A DNA stretch of 64,000 bases from Limnohabitans sp. 15K (GTDB lineage Bacteria > Pseudomonadota > Gammaproteobacteria > Burkholderiales > Burkholderiaceae_C): the NCBI RefSeq assembly GCF_002778285.1, contig NZ_NESM01000001.1:1324501-1388500 (forward strand), written 5' to 3'. The notes under the pieces were generated by a model. That model was not told the DNA's origin. It was given only the letters and a program-made list of their open reading frames with translations, and ran no database searches. The position numbers and the translations under genes are program-made. Shown in pieces: positions 18,703 through 27,174 of this stretch (position 1 is its first letter; the number at the start of each line of letters is the position of its first letter).

Positions 18703-19131
18703 TCAGCGCGTGAGCGCCGGGGTGGTTTGCGCCACAAAACCGATGCGCGACAAACCGGCTTTTTGGGCCAGGCCCATGGCCTCAACCACCCGGCCGTAGG
18801 GCACCGACTGGTCGGCACGCAGCTCCAGCTCGGTATGGGGGTTGCGTTTGGCGGATTCGGCCAAGCGCAGGCGCAGGGCGTCGGGAGTGATGGGCTTGTC
18901 GTTCAAATACAAGTTACTTTGGGCATCCACCACCAAGGAAAGTACTTGGGGCGATGCGCCGGCCTCACCGCCCTCAGACTGGGGTAGGTCCAAGCGAATG
19001 GCGCTGGTCATCAGGGGTGCCGTCAAAATGAAGATCACCAGCAAAACCAGCATCACGTCCACCATAGGGGTGACGTTGATCTCGCTCATGGGGGCGTCAG
19101 GCTTGCGAGATTCCAGGCGACCGAAGGCCAT
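18703..19131 (-). CDS. exbD: ExbD/TolR-family biopolymer transport protein
   Basis: A 142-residue inner-membrane protein with one N-terminal transmembrane helix and a periplasmic domain. The helix segment INVTPMVDVMLVLLVIFIL carries the proton-path Asp (VDVML). It follows exbB with a three-base gap. The pair would energise outer-membrane transport or a Tol-like system through the proton-motive force. No tonB lies next to them. The exbB-exbD pair between dapB and leuS is a common arrangement in this order. Confidence 0.92.
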   Translation of the reverse strand: MAFGRLESRKPDAPMSEINVTPMVDVMLVLLVIFILTAPLMTSAIRLDLPQSEGGEAGASPQVLSLVVDAQSNLYLNDKPITPDALRLRLAESAKRNPHTELELRADQSVPYGRVVEAMGLAQKAGLSRIGFVAQTTPALTR

Positions 19132-19134
19132 GGC

Positions 19135-19779
19135 TCAGTCCTGGGGGTCGGCGAGCAAAGCACGCAAGTCGTGGGCAAAACCCTCCAGCTCGGCTTCTAT
19201 CTGATTGATTTGACGCCCGAGCAGGTTGTAGCCCAACACAGCCGGTATCGCCACAGCCAAGCCTGCTGCCGTCATGATGAGGGCTTCGCCCACAGGGCCT
19301 GCCACCTTGTCGATGGTCAATTGGCCGCCATCGGCGATGCCCGTGAGGGCGTTGAAAATGCCCCAAACAGTGCCCAACAGGCCCACAAAAGGCGAGATGG
19401 CACCGGCAGTCGCCAACCAAACCTGACCCCACTGCAGGCGTTTCACCACCGCTTGCAGGGCATCGCGTAAAACACGGGTCAGCTGGGGATGGCGGTCGCC
19501 GGACGACGCCAAAGTGCCGCCCATGGGCAACAAAGTCGCGTCCAACAAAGGGGTGATGCAGACGTCGCGGTCAAACTGGGCGACGCGTTGCTGTGCATCG
19601 TCAAAAGCCGTGGCCTGCCAAAAAGCCGCGATGCTGCGGCGCATGTCGCCACCCACGCGTGAGAGCAAACGCCACTTCCAGAAGATCACCACCCAACTGC
19701 CCACCGACAGCACCAACAGCAGCAGCGCCAACAAACGGCTGACCGAATCGCTGTGCAGCAAAAAGTCGTTGAGGGTCAT
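19135..19779 (-). CDS. exbB: ExbB/TolQ/MotA-family proton channel protein
   Basis: A 214-residue inner-membrane protein with three predicted helices: one near residues 13-32 and two in the C-terminal half (ISPFVGLLGTVWGIFNAL and ALIMTAAGLAVAIPAVLGYN). The GLLGTVWGI block is the family signature. It partners the ExbD-like protein downstream and lies 17 bases after dapB in the same direction. Confidence 0.92.
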   Translation of the reverse strand: MTLNDFLLHSDSVSRLLALLLLVLSVGSWVVIFWKWRLLSRVGGDMRRSIAAFWQATAFDDAQQRVAQFDRDVCITPLLDATLLPMGGTLASSGDRHPQLTRVLRDALQAVVKRLQWGQVWLATAGAISPFVGLLGTVWGIFNALTGIADGGQLTIDKVAGPVGEALIMTAAGLAVAIPAVLGYNLLGRQINQIEAELEGFAHDLRALLADPQD

Positions 19780-19796
19780 GACGTGGTCAGGAGACG

Positions 19797-20612
19797 TCAG
19801 CGCAAATTCAACACATCAAACATGTCAAACAAACCGCGCTGCTGGGTGGCCAAGTAACGCACAGCCCGCAAACTGCCTTGTGCGTAGGTGGAGCGGCTGG
19901 ATGACTTGTGGGTCACTTCAATGCGCTCGCCAATGCCTGCAAACAAAACGGTGTGGTCACCCACAATGTCGCCACCTCGGATGGTGGAGAAACCAATGGT
20001 AGAAGGATCCCGCTCACCGGTGTGGCCGTAGCGTTCGTAAACGGCGCACTCTTTCAGGTCCCGGCCAATGGCATCCGCAATGACTTCGCCCATTTTGAGA
20101 GCAGTGCCAGAGGGCGCGTCCACCTTGTGACGGTGGTGGGCCTCAATGATTTCGATGTCGTAGCCCGTCGACATGGCTTGTGCGGCCATTTGCAAGAGCT
20201 TGAGCGTGACGTTGACGCCCACACTCATGTTGGGGGCCATCACGATGGCGATGTCTTTGGCAATTTCAGCAATTTCGGCTTTTTGCGCCTCGGTGAAGCC
20301 GGTCGTTCCGATCACCGCTTTGACGCCCAATTCGCGACAAACCTGCAAATGGGCCAGCGTGCCTTCGGGCCGTGTGAAGTCAATCAAACAACCCGCACTT
20401 TTGAGACCCGCATGCAAGTCAGATGTCACCAAAACACCGCTGGATTTGCCCAGCGGGGCTGCGGCATCTTGCCCCAATGCCGGGCTGGCGGCGATGTCGA
20501 GTGCGCCTGCTAAGCGGCAGTCTTCAGAGGCCATGATGGCTTCGATGAGCATGTGCCCCATGCGGCCAGAGGCGCCCGCAACGGTGACGGGCAAGTGGGT
20601 CAGTTGAGTCAT
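19797..20612 (-). CDS. dapB: 4-hydroxy-tetrahydrodipicolinate reductase
   Basis: A 271-residue cytoplasmic enzyme of lysine and peptidoglycan precursor synthesis. The nucleotide-binding motif is VAGASGRMG and the signature [17 protein letters not shown] carries the catalytic His and Lys. The start is placed at the ATG at 20612 ([11 protein letters not shown]); an ATG five codons upstream at 20625-20627 overlaps the bamE stop and is also possible. It belongs to the bamE-dapB-exbB-exbD run. Confidence 0.95.
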   Translation of the reverse strand: MTQLTHLPVTVAGASGRMGHMLIEAIMASEDCRLAGALDIAASPALGQDAAAPLGKSSGVLVTSDLHAGLKSAGCLIDFTRPEGTLAHLQVCRELGVKAVIGTTGFTEAQKAEIAEIAKDIAIVMAPNMSVGVNVTLKLLQMAAQAMSTGYDIEIIEAHHRHKVDAPSGTALKMGEVIADAIGRDLKECAVYERYGHTGERDPSTIGFSTIRGGDIVGDHTVLFAGIGERIEVTHKSSSRSTYAQGSLRAVRYLATQQRGLFDMFDVLNLR

Positions 20613-20626
20613 GTCGTTTTTTCCCA

Positions 20627-21166
20627 TCAACGGGGCGTGGGCTCCAAGGGGGGGTAGCTGGCAGGCAATGCCGCTGCAGGTTGGGCGCGTTCGGCGGCTT
20701 TGGGCGCAGGGAATTTTTTCAAGTCTTCTTCGCTGGCTTGCAAGTTGCTCACGGTGGCCGCTTTGCGCTGAACAATCAAGCGCTCAACGAATTCGGACTC
20801 GCTGGGCAAATCGCCACCGTCTACCGAAGCGACGACATCGTTCTTGAAAAAGACCGTGAGCTGAAAACTCTGGGGCGGCACGCCCTGACGCCGAATGCTG
20901 AATGCGTAATCCCAACGGTCAGCGTGAAACAGGCTGGTCACCAAAGGCGTGCCCAAGATGTCCTTGACTTGGGCGCGCGCCATGCCAGGGCTGATCGCTT
21001 GCCGCTGCTCTTTGGACACGAAGTTGCCCTGCACCACCTCGGGTATGTAGGGCTTGAACAGGCCCTGGGACAGGCTGGAGGTGCTGCCACAACCGGCCAA
21101 ACAGGCGCACACGATGAGCATGGCCAAGTTGGTGCATGTCGCAGGAAAAGTCTGGGATGCTGTCAT
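20627..21166 (-). CDS. bamE: Outer-membrane assembly lipoprotein BamE
   Basis: A 179-residue lipoprotein (SmpA/OmlA) of the BAM complex. The lipobox is LAGC at about residue 26. The BamE fold appears as [28 protein letters not shown] followed by [11 protein letters not shown] Pro/Ala-rich C-terminal tail of about 30 residues follows the domain. It is divergent from fur, the usual omlA-fur arrangement in Proteobacteria, with an 85-base shared promoter region. Confidence 0.93.
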   Translation of the reverse strand: MTASQTFPATCTNLAMLIVCACLAGCGSTSSLSQGLFKPYIPEVVQGNFVSKEQRQAISPGMARAQVKDILGTPLVTSLFHADRWDYAFSIRRQGVPPQSFQLTVFFKNDVVASVDGGDLPSESEFVERLIVQRKAATVSNLQASEEDLKKFPAPKAAERAQPAAALPASYPPLEPTPR

Positions 21167-21251
21167 GGTTGATGGCTGGCCGATATGATCGACTCATTGT
21201 AGCGGCAGCTTCAAGCCTGCACCGTTCGCAACCACCCAGATGCCCTAGACC

Positions 21252-21680
21252 ATGAACCAAATTGACGAACTGAAAAACAATGGTCTGAAAGCCACGCTGC
21301 CCCGCCTGAAAATTCTGGAAGTGTTCCAAAGTGGCTTGCAACGCCACATGACGGCCGAAGACGTTTTTCGGCACTTGCTGCTGGACAACACCGACGTGGG
21401 CTTGGCCACGGTTTACAGGGTGTTGCTGCAATTTGAGCAAGCCGGTATTTTGAGCCGCAACCACTTTGAAGGTGGCAAGGCGGTTTACGAACTCAACGAA
21501 GGCCAACACCACGATCACATGGTGTGTCTCGATTGCGGCAGGGTGGAAGAGTTTTACGACCCGGAAATCGAGTCACGCCAACAAGCCGTCGCGCAGGCCA
21601 AAGGATTTGTGATCGCCGACCATGCTTTGAGTCTTTACGCGCACTGCACACAAAACCCCTGCCCCCACCGCGAGCGCTGA
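21252..21680 (+). CDS. fur: Ferric uptake regulator
   Basis: A 142-residue metal-dependent DNA-binding repressor. The winged helix includes KATLPRLKILEVF and DVGLATVYRVLLQFEQAGI. The metal-site region has HHDHMVCLDCGRVEEF with a CxxC, and a further Cys pair lies near the end (HCTQNPCPH). It is divergent from bamE and convergent with hprK (12-base gap). The gene needs no operon partner. Confidence 0.96.
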   Translation: MNQIDELKNNGLKATLPRLKILEVFQSGLQRHMTAEDVFRHLLLDNTDVGLATVYRVLLQFEQAGILSRNHFEGGKAVYELNEGQHHDHMVCLDCGRVEEFYDPEIESRQQAVAQAKGFVIADHALSLYAHCTQNPCPHRER

Positions 21681-21692
21681 AGGCATCTGCGC

Positions 21693-22634
21693 TCACTCCA
21701 TGGCGCGGCGTTGTCGTTCAATGAAGTCTTGGTAGGTGTCAATGCCGCGCATTTGCAAAATCGTGTTGCGCACAGCCGCTTCCACCAACACCGCGATGTT
21801 GCGGCCCGCCACCACCTGAATCACCACTTTGCGCACCGGAATGCCCAAAACATCCTGGATCAGGGGTTCCGAAGGCAGGCGTTCATAGTCGCGTTCCAAG
21901 GTTTCTTTGCGCACCAAGTGAACGATCAGTTTCAGCCGCATTTTGCGGCGGACCGCCGTCTCGCCAAAAATGGCGCGAATGTCCAGCAAACCAATGCCAC
22001 GCACTTCCAGTAGGTTTTGCAGCAAATCGGGACAACGGGCTTCAATGGTGGTTTGGTTGATGCGGTACAAGTCCACCGCGTCATCGGCCACCAAGCCGTT
22101 GCCGCGCGAAATCAGCTCCAGCCCCAACTCACTTTTGCCCAGGCCCGACTCGCCTGTGATCAACACACCCATGCCCAAAATGTCCATGAACACCCCGTGC
22201 ATGGTGGACCGGTCGGCAAAGTGCTTGGACAAATAGGCGCGCAGAACATCGATGACAAAAGCCGACGATTGTTCGGTCGAGAACATCGGAATCTGTGCAC
22301 GCTCACAGGTGGAAAGCAAGGCCTCGGGGGCAACTTGGCCATCGGCCAAGACCAGCACCGGCGGCTCCAGGGTGACGATGCGTGAAATGCGCCGCGCGCA
22401 GTCTTCGGGCGTGGAATTGCTCAGGTAAGCCACTTCGCGTGGCCCCAGAATTTGGACACGGTAAGGGTGGATGTAATTGAGGTAACCGACCAAATCGGCA
22501 CCGGACCGGGCTTCGCGCACGGCCACTTCGTCAAAACGGCGCTCTGAAGCCCCCAAACCCGCCACCCATTGCCACTTGAGGTTTCGGCGGTGATCTTCAA
22601 ACAAAAGGTCTGCGCTGATGACGGTTGGTTTCAT
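21693..22634 (-). CDS. hprK: HPr kinase/phosphorylase
   Basis: A 313-residue bifunctional enzyme that phosphorylates and dephosphorylates the Ser of HPr. The P-loop is [11 protein letters not shown], followed by the HprK signature [10 protein letters not shown] and the later [19 protein letters not shown]. The ATG at 22634 is used; the ORF extends two codons further with TTG. It is 24 bases downstream of ptsN and forms the hpf-ptsN-hprK group. No HPr, enzyme I or rpoN gene is in the window. Confidence 0.95.
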   Translation of the reverse strand: MKPTVISADLLFEDHRRNLKWQWVAGLGASERRFDEVAVREARSGADLVGYLNYIHPYRVQILGPREVAYLSNSTPEDCARRISRIVTLEPPVLVLADGQVAPEALLSTCERAQIPMFSTEQSSAFVIDVLRAYLSKHFADRSTMHGVFMDILGMGVLITGESGLGKSELGLELISRGNGLVADDAVDLYRINQTTIEARCPDLLQNLLEVRGIGLLDIRAIFGETAVRRKMRLKLIVHLVRKETLERDYERLPSEPLIQDVLGIPVRKVVIQVVAGRNIAVLVEAAVRNTILQMRGIDTYQDFIERQRRAME

Positions 22635-22658
22635 CGCCAAAACACCCAGTTCAGTGGA

Positions 22659-23126
22659 TCAAACGGTTTGTGCAGACTGCCACTGCGCAATCAATTGGTG
22701 CAGATTGGCTTGAACCGTGCTGTTCTTGATGTTCTCACGCAAGGCGGTGTCGCTGAGCAGCTCAGCGATTTCCGAGAGGATTTCCAGGTGCTTTTGGGTC
22801 GCCGCCTCGGGAACCAACAAGAAGATCAGCAAATTGACCGGCTGTTCATCGGGCGCATCGAAACCAATCGGCTGCGCCAATTGAAAAACCGCGGCCATCG
22901 GTGCCTTAAGGCCCTTGATGCGGCCATGGGGGATGGCCACGCCATGGCCCAAACCCGTTGAGCCCAATCGCTCACGGGCAAACAAGCTGTCCGTGACCAG
23001 CGCACGAGACAACCCATGCAGGTTCTCAAAGAGAAGTCCGGCTTCTTCGAATGCGCGTTTCTTGCTGGTGGCTTCCACCCCGACAAGAACTTGGGCAACA
23101 GGCAGTATGGATGACAGGCGATTCAT
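22659..23126 (-). CDS. ptsN: Nitrogen-PTS EIIA protein PtsN
   Basis: A 155-residue EIIA-fold regulator of the nitrogen phosphotransferase system. The phosphorylated His lies in GLGHGVAIPHGR (near residue 66), the family signature. Start is the ATG at 23126 (MNRLSSILPV). It sits between hpf and hprK as in most Proteobacteria. Confidence 0.93.
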   Translation of the reverse strand: MNRLSSILPVAQVLVGVEATSKKRAFEEAGLLFENLHGLSRALVTDSLFARERLGSTGLGHGVAIPHGRIKGLKAPMAAVFQLAQPIGFDAPDEQPVNLLIFLLVPEAATQKHLEILSEIAELLSDTALRENIKNSTVQANLHQLIAQWQSAQTV

Positions 23127-23245
23127 GGTCGAGGCCGGATTATGCACCTTGCGGGAGGAAGCCCACTTTTACGTGATCGCTCGTGACTTTGGGCCTCATG
23201 TGCAAGGTCACATGAACGGTCTTGACCCAGCGCCAAGTCTCCATG

Positions 23246-23270
23246 AAAAAGGGCCACAAATTGTGGCCCC
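23246..23270 (-). terminator. Intrinsic terminator after hpf
   Basis: A 9-bp stem (GGGCCACAA/TTGTGGCCC, within 23251-23269) followed on the minus strand by TTTTTC. It is 23 bases past the hpf stop and upstream of ptsN, so it separates or attenuates hpf from ptsN-hprK. Confidence 0.85.
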
Positions 23271-23292
23271 GGTTTTGACAAAGGGTTGGCCT

Positions 23293-23622
23293 TTACATCA
23301 TGCGTTTGGGGGCACTGTGGTGGTGATCGGTGATGCGGTCTTTGTGCTTGACCACTTGGCGGTCCAGCTTGTCCACCAGCTCATCCACGGCCGCGTAGAG
23401 GTCCTCGTGCGCACTTTCAGCGAACAGATCGCTGCCTTTGACATGGATGTTGCATTCGGCGCGCTGGCGCTTTTCTTTTTGTTTTTGTTTTTCGACGGTC
23501 AAAAGCACTTTGACATCCACCACCTGGTCGAAATGCCGGGTGATTCGGTCGAGTTTCCCCGTGACGTACTGTCGCAGCGCCGGGGTCACTTCGAGATGAT
23601 GCCCACTGATGATCAAATTCAT
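23293..23622 (-). CDS. hpf: Ribosome hibernation promoting factor (short form)
   Basis: A 109-residue HPF/YfiA-family protein that inactivates and protects ribosomes in slow growth. The start [20 protein letters not shown] is the classical HPF N-terminus and has a GGAGG ribosome site. The basic strand-helix pattern ([19 protein letters not shown]) and [17 protein letters not shown] follow. It lacks the long-form C-terminal domain. It precedes ptsN and hprK, with a terminator in between. The usual upstream gene rpoN is absent here. Confidence 0.93.
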   Translation of the reverse strand: MNLIISGHHLEVTPALRQYVTGKLDRITRHFDQVVDVKVLLTVEKQKQKEKRQRAECNIHVKGSDLFAESAHEDLYAAVDELVDKLDRQVVKHKDRITDHHHSAPKRMM

Positions 23623-23831
23623 AGTCGTCGCCTCCATGGATTCAGGGTGAAAAAGCCCCACCGGAGCAGGGCTCGGAAACCACCTGCTGGGTGGTTCAAC
23701 CCCACTATGCGCCGCGTCACATGGAAAAGCAAGCCAACAGAATTTAAACCTGAAAAGGGGGCCGAAATGGCCACACTGGGCCGTTATTGGTGCTATCGTG
23801 CGGAATGAAGCGGATCACCAAACGATGCCGC

Positions 23832-25058
23832 TCAAGGGCTGATGGATGCCGCAGGCGCACCATGCAAACGCAAACGCCCAGCCTGCCACGCACTCAGGCC
23901 ACTGGCCACCACCCCCAACAAACCCGCCATCCAGTAACCGGTGAGCTGCCCTTGCGGATCACGCCCGATGATCAGCCCCGCCACCAAGGCAGCCAAGCCC
24001 ATGGAAGCGGACTGCACGGCTGAGTTCAGGGTCATGAACGTACCGCGCAAACGAGGCAGGGCAGCCGAAGAAATCATCGCCATGCCAGGGATCATGCGCC
24101 CGCTCATGACGGTGAACAACAAGGTGGATATGACCAACAAGCCCCACACGGGCAGGCCTTGAGACAGCGTGGTGGCCATCAAGGGAACGGTCACGGCCAA
24201 AGCCAAACACTGGAACATCCGAACCTTGCCGACCCGGTCCGTCAAGCGGCCAAAATAGCGCGCACTCAGCAAGGTGGCCAAGCCGCCACACAGGTAAATC
24301 CAGGGCACCTCAGCCGGCAGCATGCCAGCGTTGGACTGCAGGTAAATGGTGATGTAAGGAATGACCGTGAACGACGCGAACATCATCAAGCCCGACACAG
24401 CAAAAGCTTGGAGGTGGTTGGGCTCGGCCAGCACTAGGCCAATGCCGCGCCAAACACTCACCCTTTCGGGGTGGTGCAAGTGCGCGTCCAGCCTTGGCAA
24501 AGTTTGCCAAGCGCCCAGCGCCAGCACACCCACCAGCAAAGCGATGCCCACAAAAGGTGCATGCCAGTTGAAATGCGCTGCCAAAAACAAGCCAAGGGGC
24601 ACGCCCGCCACGGTGGACACGGAGAACGAGGTCATGACCACGCTCATGGCGCGGCCCCGGCGCTCAAAGGGGATCACATCGGCCACGATGGTCTGGGACA
24701 AGGCCGACAACACCCCACCAAACAAACCTGCAGCCACGCGCGCCACCATCAACCACACATAGTCGGGCGCCAGAGCGCACGACAGCGTGGCCAGTCCAAA
24801 CAAGGTGTACATGGTCAACAGCAACTGTTTGCGGCTGAAGCGGTCAATGTAGGTGGCGGCCATCAAACCCGAAAAGCCCGCTGACAAGGTGTAAGCCGAG
24901 ACCAGGAGGCCAAACTGGGCGTTGCTGATGCCAAACAAAGCCGTGAATTGCGGCCCCAAAGGCATCATGATCATGAAATCGAGGATGTGGGTGAACTGGA
25001 TGCCTGCGAGCGTGAAGAGCAGCCAGCGCTCACGCCGAGGGGTCAAATGTGGGGTCAT
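23832..25058 (-). CDS. MFS transporter (drug/sugar-efflux-like, DHA1 group)
   Basis: A 408-residue permease with about 12 membrane spans. The loop between helices 2 and 3 reads DRFSRKQLLL, the MFS motif A position, and helix 5 has GVPLGLFLAAHFNW. It resembles AraJ/YdhP-type exporters. It has no operon partner: hpf follows in the same direction 209 bases away, and corA is divergent. The substrate cannot be predicted. Confidence 0.8.
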   Translation of the reverse strand: MTPHLTPRRERWLLFTLAGIQFTHILDFMIMMPLGPQFTALFGISNAQFGLLVSAYTLSAGFSGLMAATYIDRFSRKQLLLTMYTLFGLATLSCALAPDYVWLMVARVAAGLFGGVLSALSQTIVADVIPFERRGRAMSVVMTSFSVSTVAGVPLGLFLAAHFNWHAPFVGIALLVGVLALGAWQTLPRLDAHLHHPERVSVWRGIGLVLAEPNHLQAFAVSGLMMFASFTVIPYITIYLQSNAGMLPAEVPWIYLCGGLATLLSARYFGRLTDRVGKVRMFQCLALAVTVPLMATTLSQGLPVWGLLVISTLLFTVMSGRMIPGMAMISSAALPRLRGTFMTLNSAVQSASMGLAALVAGLIIGRDPQGQLTGYWMAGLLGVVASGLSAWQAGRLRLHGAPAASISP

Positions 25059-25147
25059 GGAACAATGCCGTTGAATGGCTTGAATCTAACACCCGTCGCC
25101 AAGCGCGACGGCACCCCATGTTGGCCAGCCCACACAGACGCATCCGG

Positions 25148-25156
25148 TGCCATAAT
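25148..25156 (+). promoter_or_regulatory. Extended -10 promoter element for corA
   Basis: TGCCATAAT fits an extended -10 (TG-N-TATAAT with one mismatch). No good -35 box is visible. Transcription starting near 25163 would give a leader of about 150 bases before the corA start. Confidence 0.45.
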
Positions 25157-25181
25157 TCGGCCATTCATTTTTGGAGACACA

Positions 25182-25226
25182 TTGCCGTGGAAACTACCCC
25201 GAGTCGGTAGCTTTCGAACGCGCTGA
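25182..25226 (+). CDS. Possible 14-residue leader peptide in the corA leader
   Basis: A TTG codon five bases after GGAG (25173-25176) opens a frame reading MPWKLPRVGSFRTR before a TGA. Its last part overlaps the left arm of the hairpin at 25209-25251. A second short frame from GTG at 25187 (VETTPSR, ends at 25210) is also open. Short proline-containing leader peptides control magnesium transporter genes in enterics (mgtL, corL), which is the only reason to list this. No coding test was possible. Confidence 0.35.
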   Translation: MPWKLPRVGSFRTR

Positions 25227-25251
25227 GCACCTCGCCCATCGTTCGAAAGCT
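25209..25251 (+). promoter_or_regulatory. Perfect 12-bp hairpin in the corA leader
   Basis: AGCTTTCGAACG (25209-25220) pairs perfectly with CGTTCGAAAGCT (25240-25251) around a 19-base loop, 59 bases before the corA start. There is no T-run after it, so it is not a simple terminator. The position suggests a cis-regulatory RNA element. Confidence 0.6.
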
Positions 25252-25310
25252 GCAAAGAACACTTCGCCGCCCCTTTGAACTTTTGGCACCTGGCCATTTT
25301 TGGATTCGCC

Positions 25311-26297
25311 ATGCTCAACATCTTCACCCTTGTCAACGGTCGCCTCTTTCAAGAAGAGATCGAGTCGTTGGAAGAACTCTCCCGCTTTCAGCCCATCTGG
25401 GTTGACCTGGAATCGCCCACGCTGGAAGAAAAGCGCTGGATCAAACAATACTTTGGCCTGTCCATCCCGGAAGATGCGATGGACGAGGACATCGAGGAAT
25501 CGGCCCGTTTTTACGAAGAAGACAACGGCGAGCTGCACATCCGCTCCGACTTTTTGATCGCCGACGATGACGAGCCCCGCACCGTGCGCTGCGCTTTCAT
25601 CTTGAATTTGCACAACGCCAACCTGCGCAGCCAAGGCGTGCTGTTCTCCATCCACGACGAAGACGTGCCCGTGTTTCGCCTGCTGCGCATGCGCGCGCGC
25701 CGCGCACCCGGCTTGATCGAAGACGCCAAAGAGGTGCTGCTGAAATTGTTTGATGCCGATGCAGAGTATTCGGCGGACACACTGGAAGGCATTTACGACC
25801 AGCTCGAAAAAGTGGGCAACACCGTGCTCTCGGGCGATGTGACCGATGCCATGGCCAGTGAAGTGCTGGGCGCCATTGCACGGCAAGAAGACATGAACGG
25901 CCGCATCCGACGCAACGTGATGGACACGCGCCGCGCCCTGAGTTTCATGATGCGCTCCAAAATGCTGAATGCCGAGCAGTTTGAAGACGCGCGCCAGATC
26001 ATGCGCGACATCGACTCGCTCGACTCGCACACCGCGTTCTTGTTCGACAAGATCAACTTCTTGATGGACGCCACGGTGGGTTTCATCAACATCAACCAGA
26101 ACAAGATCATTAAGATTTTCTCGGTGGCCAGCGTCGCCTTGCTGCCGCCCACGCTGATCGCCAGCATCTATGGCATGAACTTCCAGTACATGCCCGAGCT
26201 GAACCAGACTTGGGGCTACCCCATGGCCATCGCCTTGATGGCCGCCAGCGCCGTGGTGCCCATGTGGTATTTCCGCCGTCGCGGTTGGCTCAAATAA
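25311..26297 (+). CDS. corA: Magnesium/cobalt transport protein CorA
   Basis: A 328-residue pentameric Mg2+ channel. The large N-terminal cytoplasmic domain ends in a long stalk helix, followed by two C-terminal membrane helices. The pore signature YGMNF is at the end of the first helix, and the tail is positively charged (FRRRGWLK). The start MLNIFTLVNGRLFQEE fits the family; the ribosome site is poor. A structured leader with a possible leader peptide precedes it. It converges on mtnN with a seven-base gap. Confidence 0.93.
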   Translation: MLNIFTLVNGRLFQEEIESLEELSRFQPIWVDLESPTLEEKRWIKQYFGLSIPEDAMDEDIEESARFYEEDNGELHIRSDFLIADDDEPRTVRCAFILNLHNANLRSQGVLFSIHDEDVPVFRLLRMRARRAPGLIEDAKEVLLKLFDADAEYSADTLEGIYDQLEKVGNTVLSGDVTDAMASEVLGAIARQEDMNGRIRRNVMDTRRALSFMMRSKMLNAEQFEDARQIMRDIDSLDSHTAFLFDKINFLMDATVGFININQNKIIKIFSVASVALLPPTLIASIYGMNFQYMPELNQTWGYPMAIALMAASAVVPMWYFRRRGWLK

Positions 26298-26304
26298 AGC
26301 CCAC

Positions 26305-27066
26305 TCAAGCGGGTTGGCGCTTGGCCAACCACTGCGACAAAATGGCCCGGCTGTAACGGCTGGCCACCTCTCGAATGAACCGGTTGAAGTCGGTGTGTGC
26401 TGCATCGTCTGCGCGGTCTGAGATGGTGCGCACAGCCGCAAACGGCACGCCATAGTCAAAGCACACTTGCGCCACTGCAGCGCCTTCCATCTCGACCGCC
26501 AAAGCCTCTGGCAAGGCTTCGCACAGTGCCTGGCTTTCGGCGTTGGTCGCGACAAAGCGGTCGCCACTGACGATCAAGCCCCGGTGCACCTGTGGCGAAG
26601 CCAATTGAAACTGGGTCAACGTGTCAGGCCCCAAATGCAGCTCAGCGGCCTGCAGCACCTGCTGCGCGGCCTCGGCCAGTTGCGCTGACAAAGTGGCATC
26701 GGATTCAAAAAGGGCGCGGCCATACAGCGGCACCTCGTGACGGGGGAATAGCGGAGAGGCATCCATGTCGTGCTGCACCAAGCCGCTGGCCACCACCACA
26801 TCGCCCACACGCACGTCCTTTCCCAAGCCGCCTGCCGCGCCAGTGAACACCAGTGCATCGACCCCAAAACGTTCCAGCATGACCGTGGCAGTGGTAGCTG
26901 CGGCTACTTTGCCAATGCGTGAGAGCACCGCCACGACCGCATGGCCTTGCCACTGGCCCACCCAAAAGTCGCGTCCCGCCACCCTGACGCGCTGCTCATC
27001 GGGCATGTCACCGAGTACAGCCGCGAGCTCTTCGTGCAGGGCACTCATGATGCCAATCACCGCCAT
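26305..27066 (-). CDS. mtnN: 5'-methylthioadenosine/S-adenosylhomocysteine nucleosidase
   Basis: A 253-residue enzyme that removes adenine from methylthioadenosine and S-adenosylhomocysteine, products of SAM use. Family features are MSALHEELAAV at the N-terminus, FTGAAGGLG, the substrate Glu in VEMEGAAVAQVC, and VRTISDRAD with the catalytic Asp. Length is slightly above the enteric form because of small insertions. It is probably monocistronic. Confidence 0.93.
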   Translation of the reverse strand: MAVIGIMSALHEELAAVLGDMPDEQRVRVAGRDFWVGQWQGHAVVAVLSRIGKVAAATTATVMLERFGVDALVFTGAAGGLGKDVRVGDVVVASGLVQHDMDASPLFPRHEVPLYGRALFESDATLSAQLAEAAQQVLQAAELHLGPDTLTQFQLASPQVHRGLIVSGDRFVATNAESQALCEALPEALAVEMEGAAVAQVCFDYGVPFAAVRTISDRADDAAHTDFNRFIREVASRYSRAILSQWLAKRQPA

Positions 27067-27113
27067 GGATCACCCCTTTCTGTGTGCGTTGAGCACAGGC
27101 CACAAATTGAAAA

Positions 27114-27168
27114 CGGCCACAAGAAAACTTGTGGCCGCCAGGCTCAGTCCCGGCGCGTCCGCGCCGGG
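27114..27168 (-). terminator. Two hairpins after the acyl-CoA ligase
   Basis: On the minus strand a perfect 9-bp GC hairpin (27149-27168) is followed by a second perfect hairpin (27114-27137, stem CGGCCACAAG) and then GTTTTCAATTT. The second one, with its T-rich tail, looks like an intrinsic terminator. They lie 6 to 60 bases past the stop codon. Confidence 0.65.
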
Positions 27169-27174
27169 TCAAGA

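Noticed and set aside
23623..23831. Sigma-54 promoter in front of hpf
   Set aside because: TTGGCTTGC occurs near 23735, but the GG/GC spacing of a -24/-12 promoter is not met.
25148..25310. Known Mg2+ riboswitch (M-box) upstream of corA
   Set aside because: The leader is too short and lacks the M-box conserved core; only a simple hairpin and a short frame are visible.
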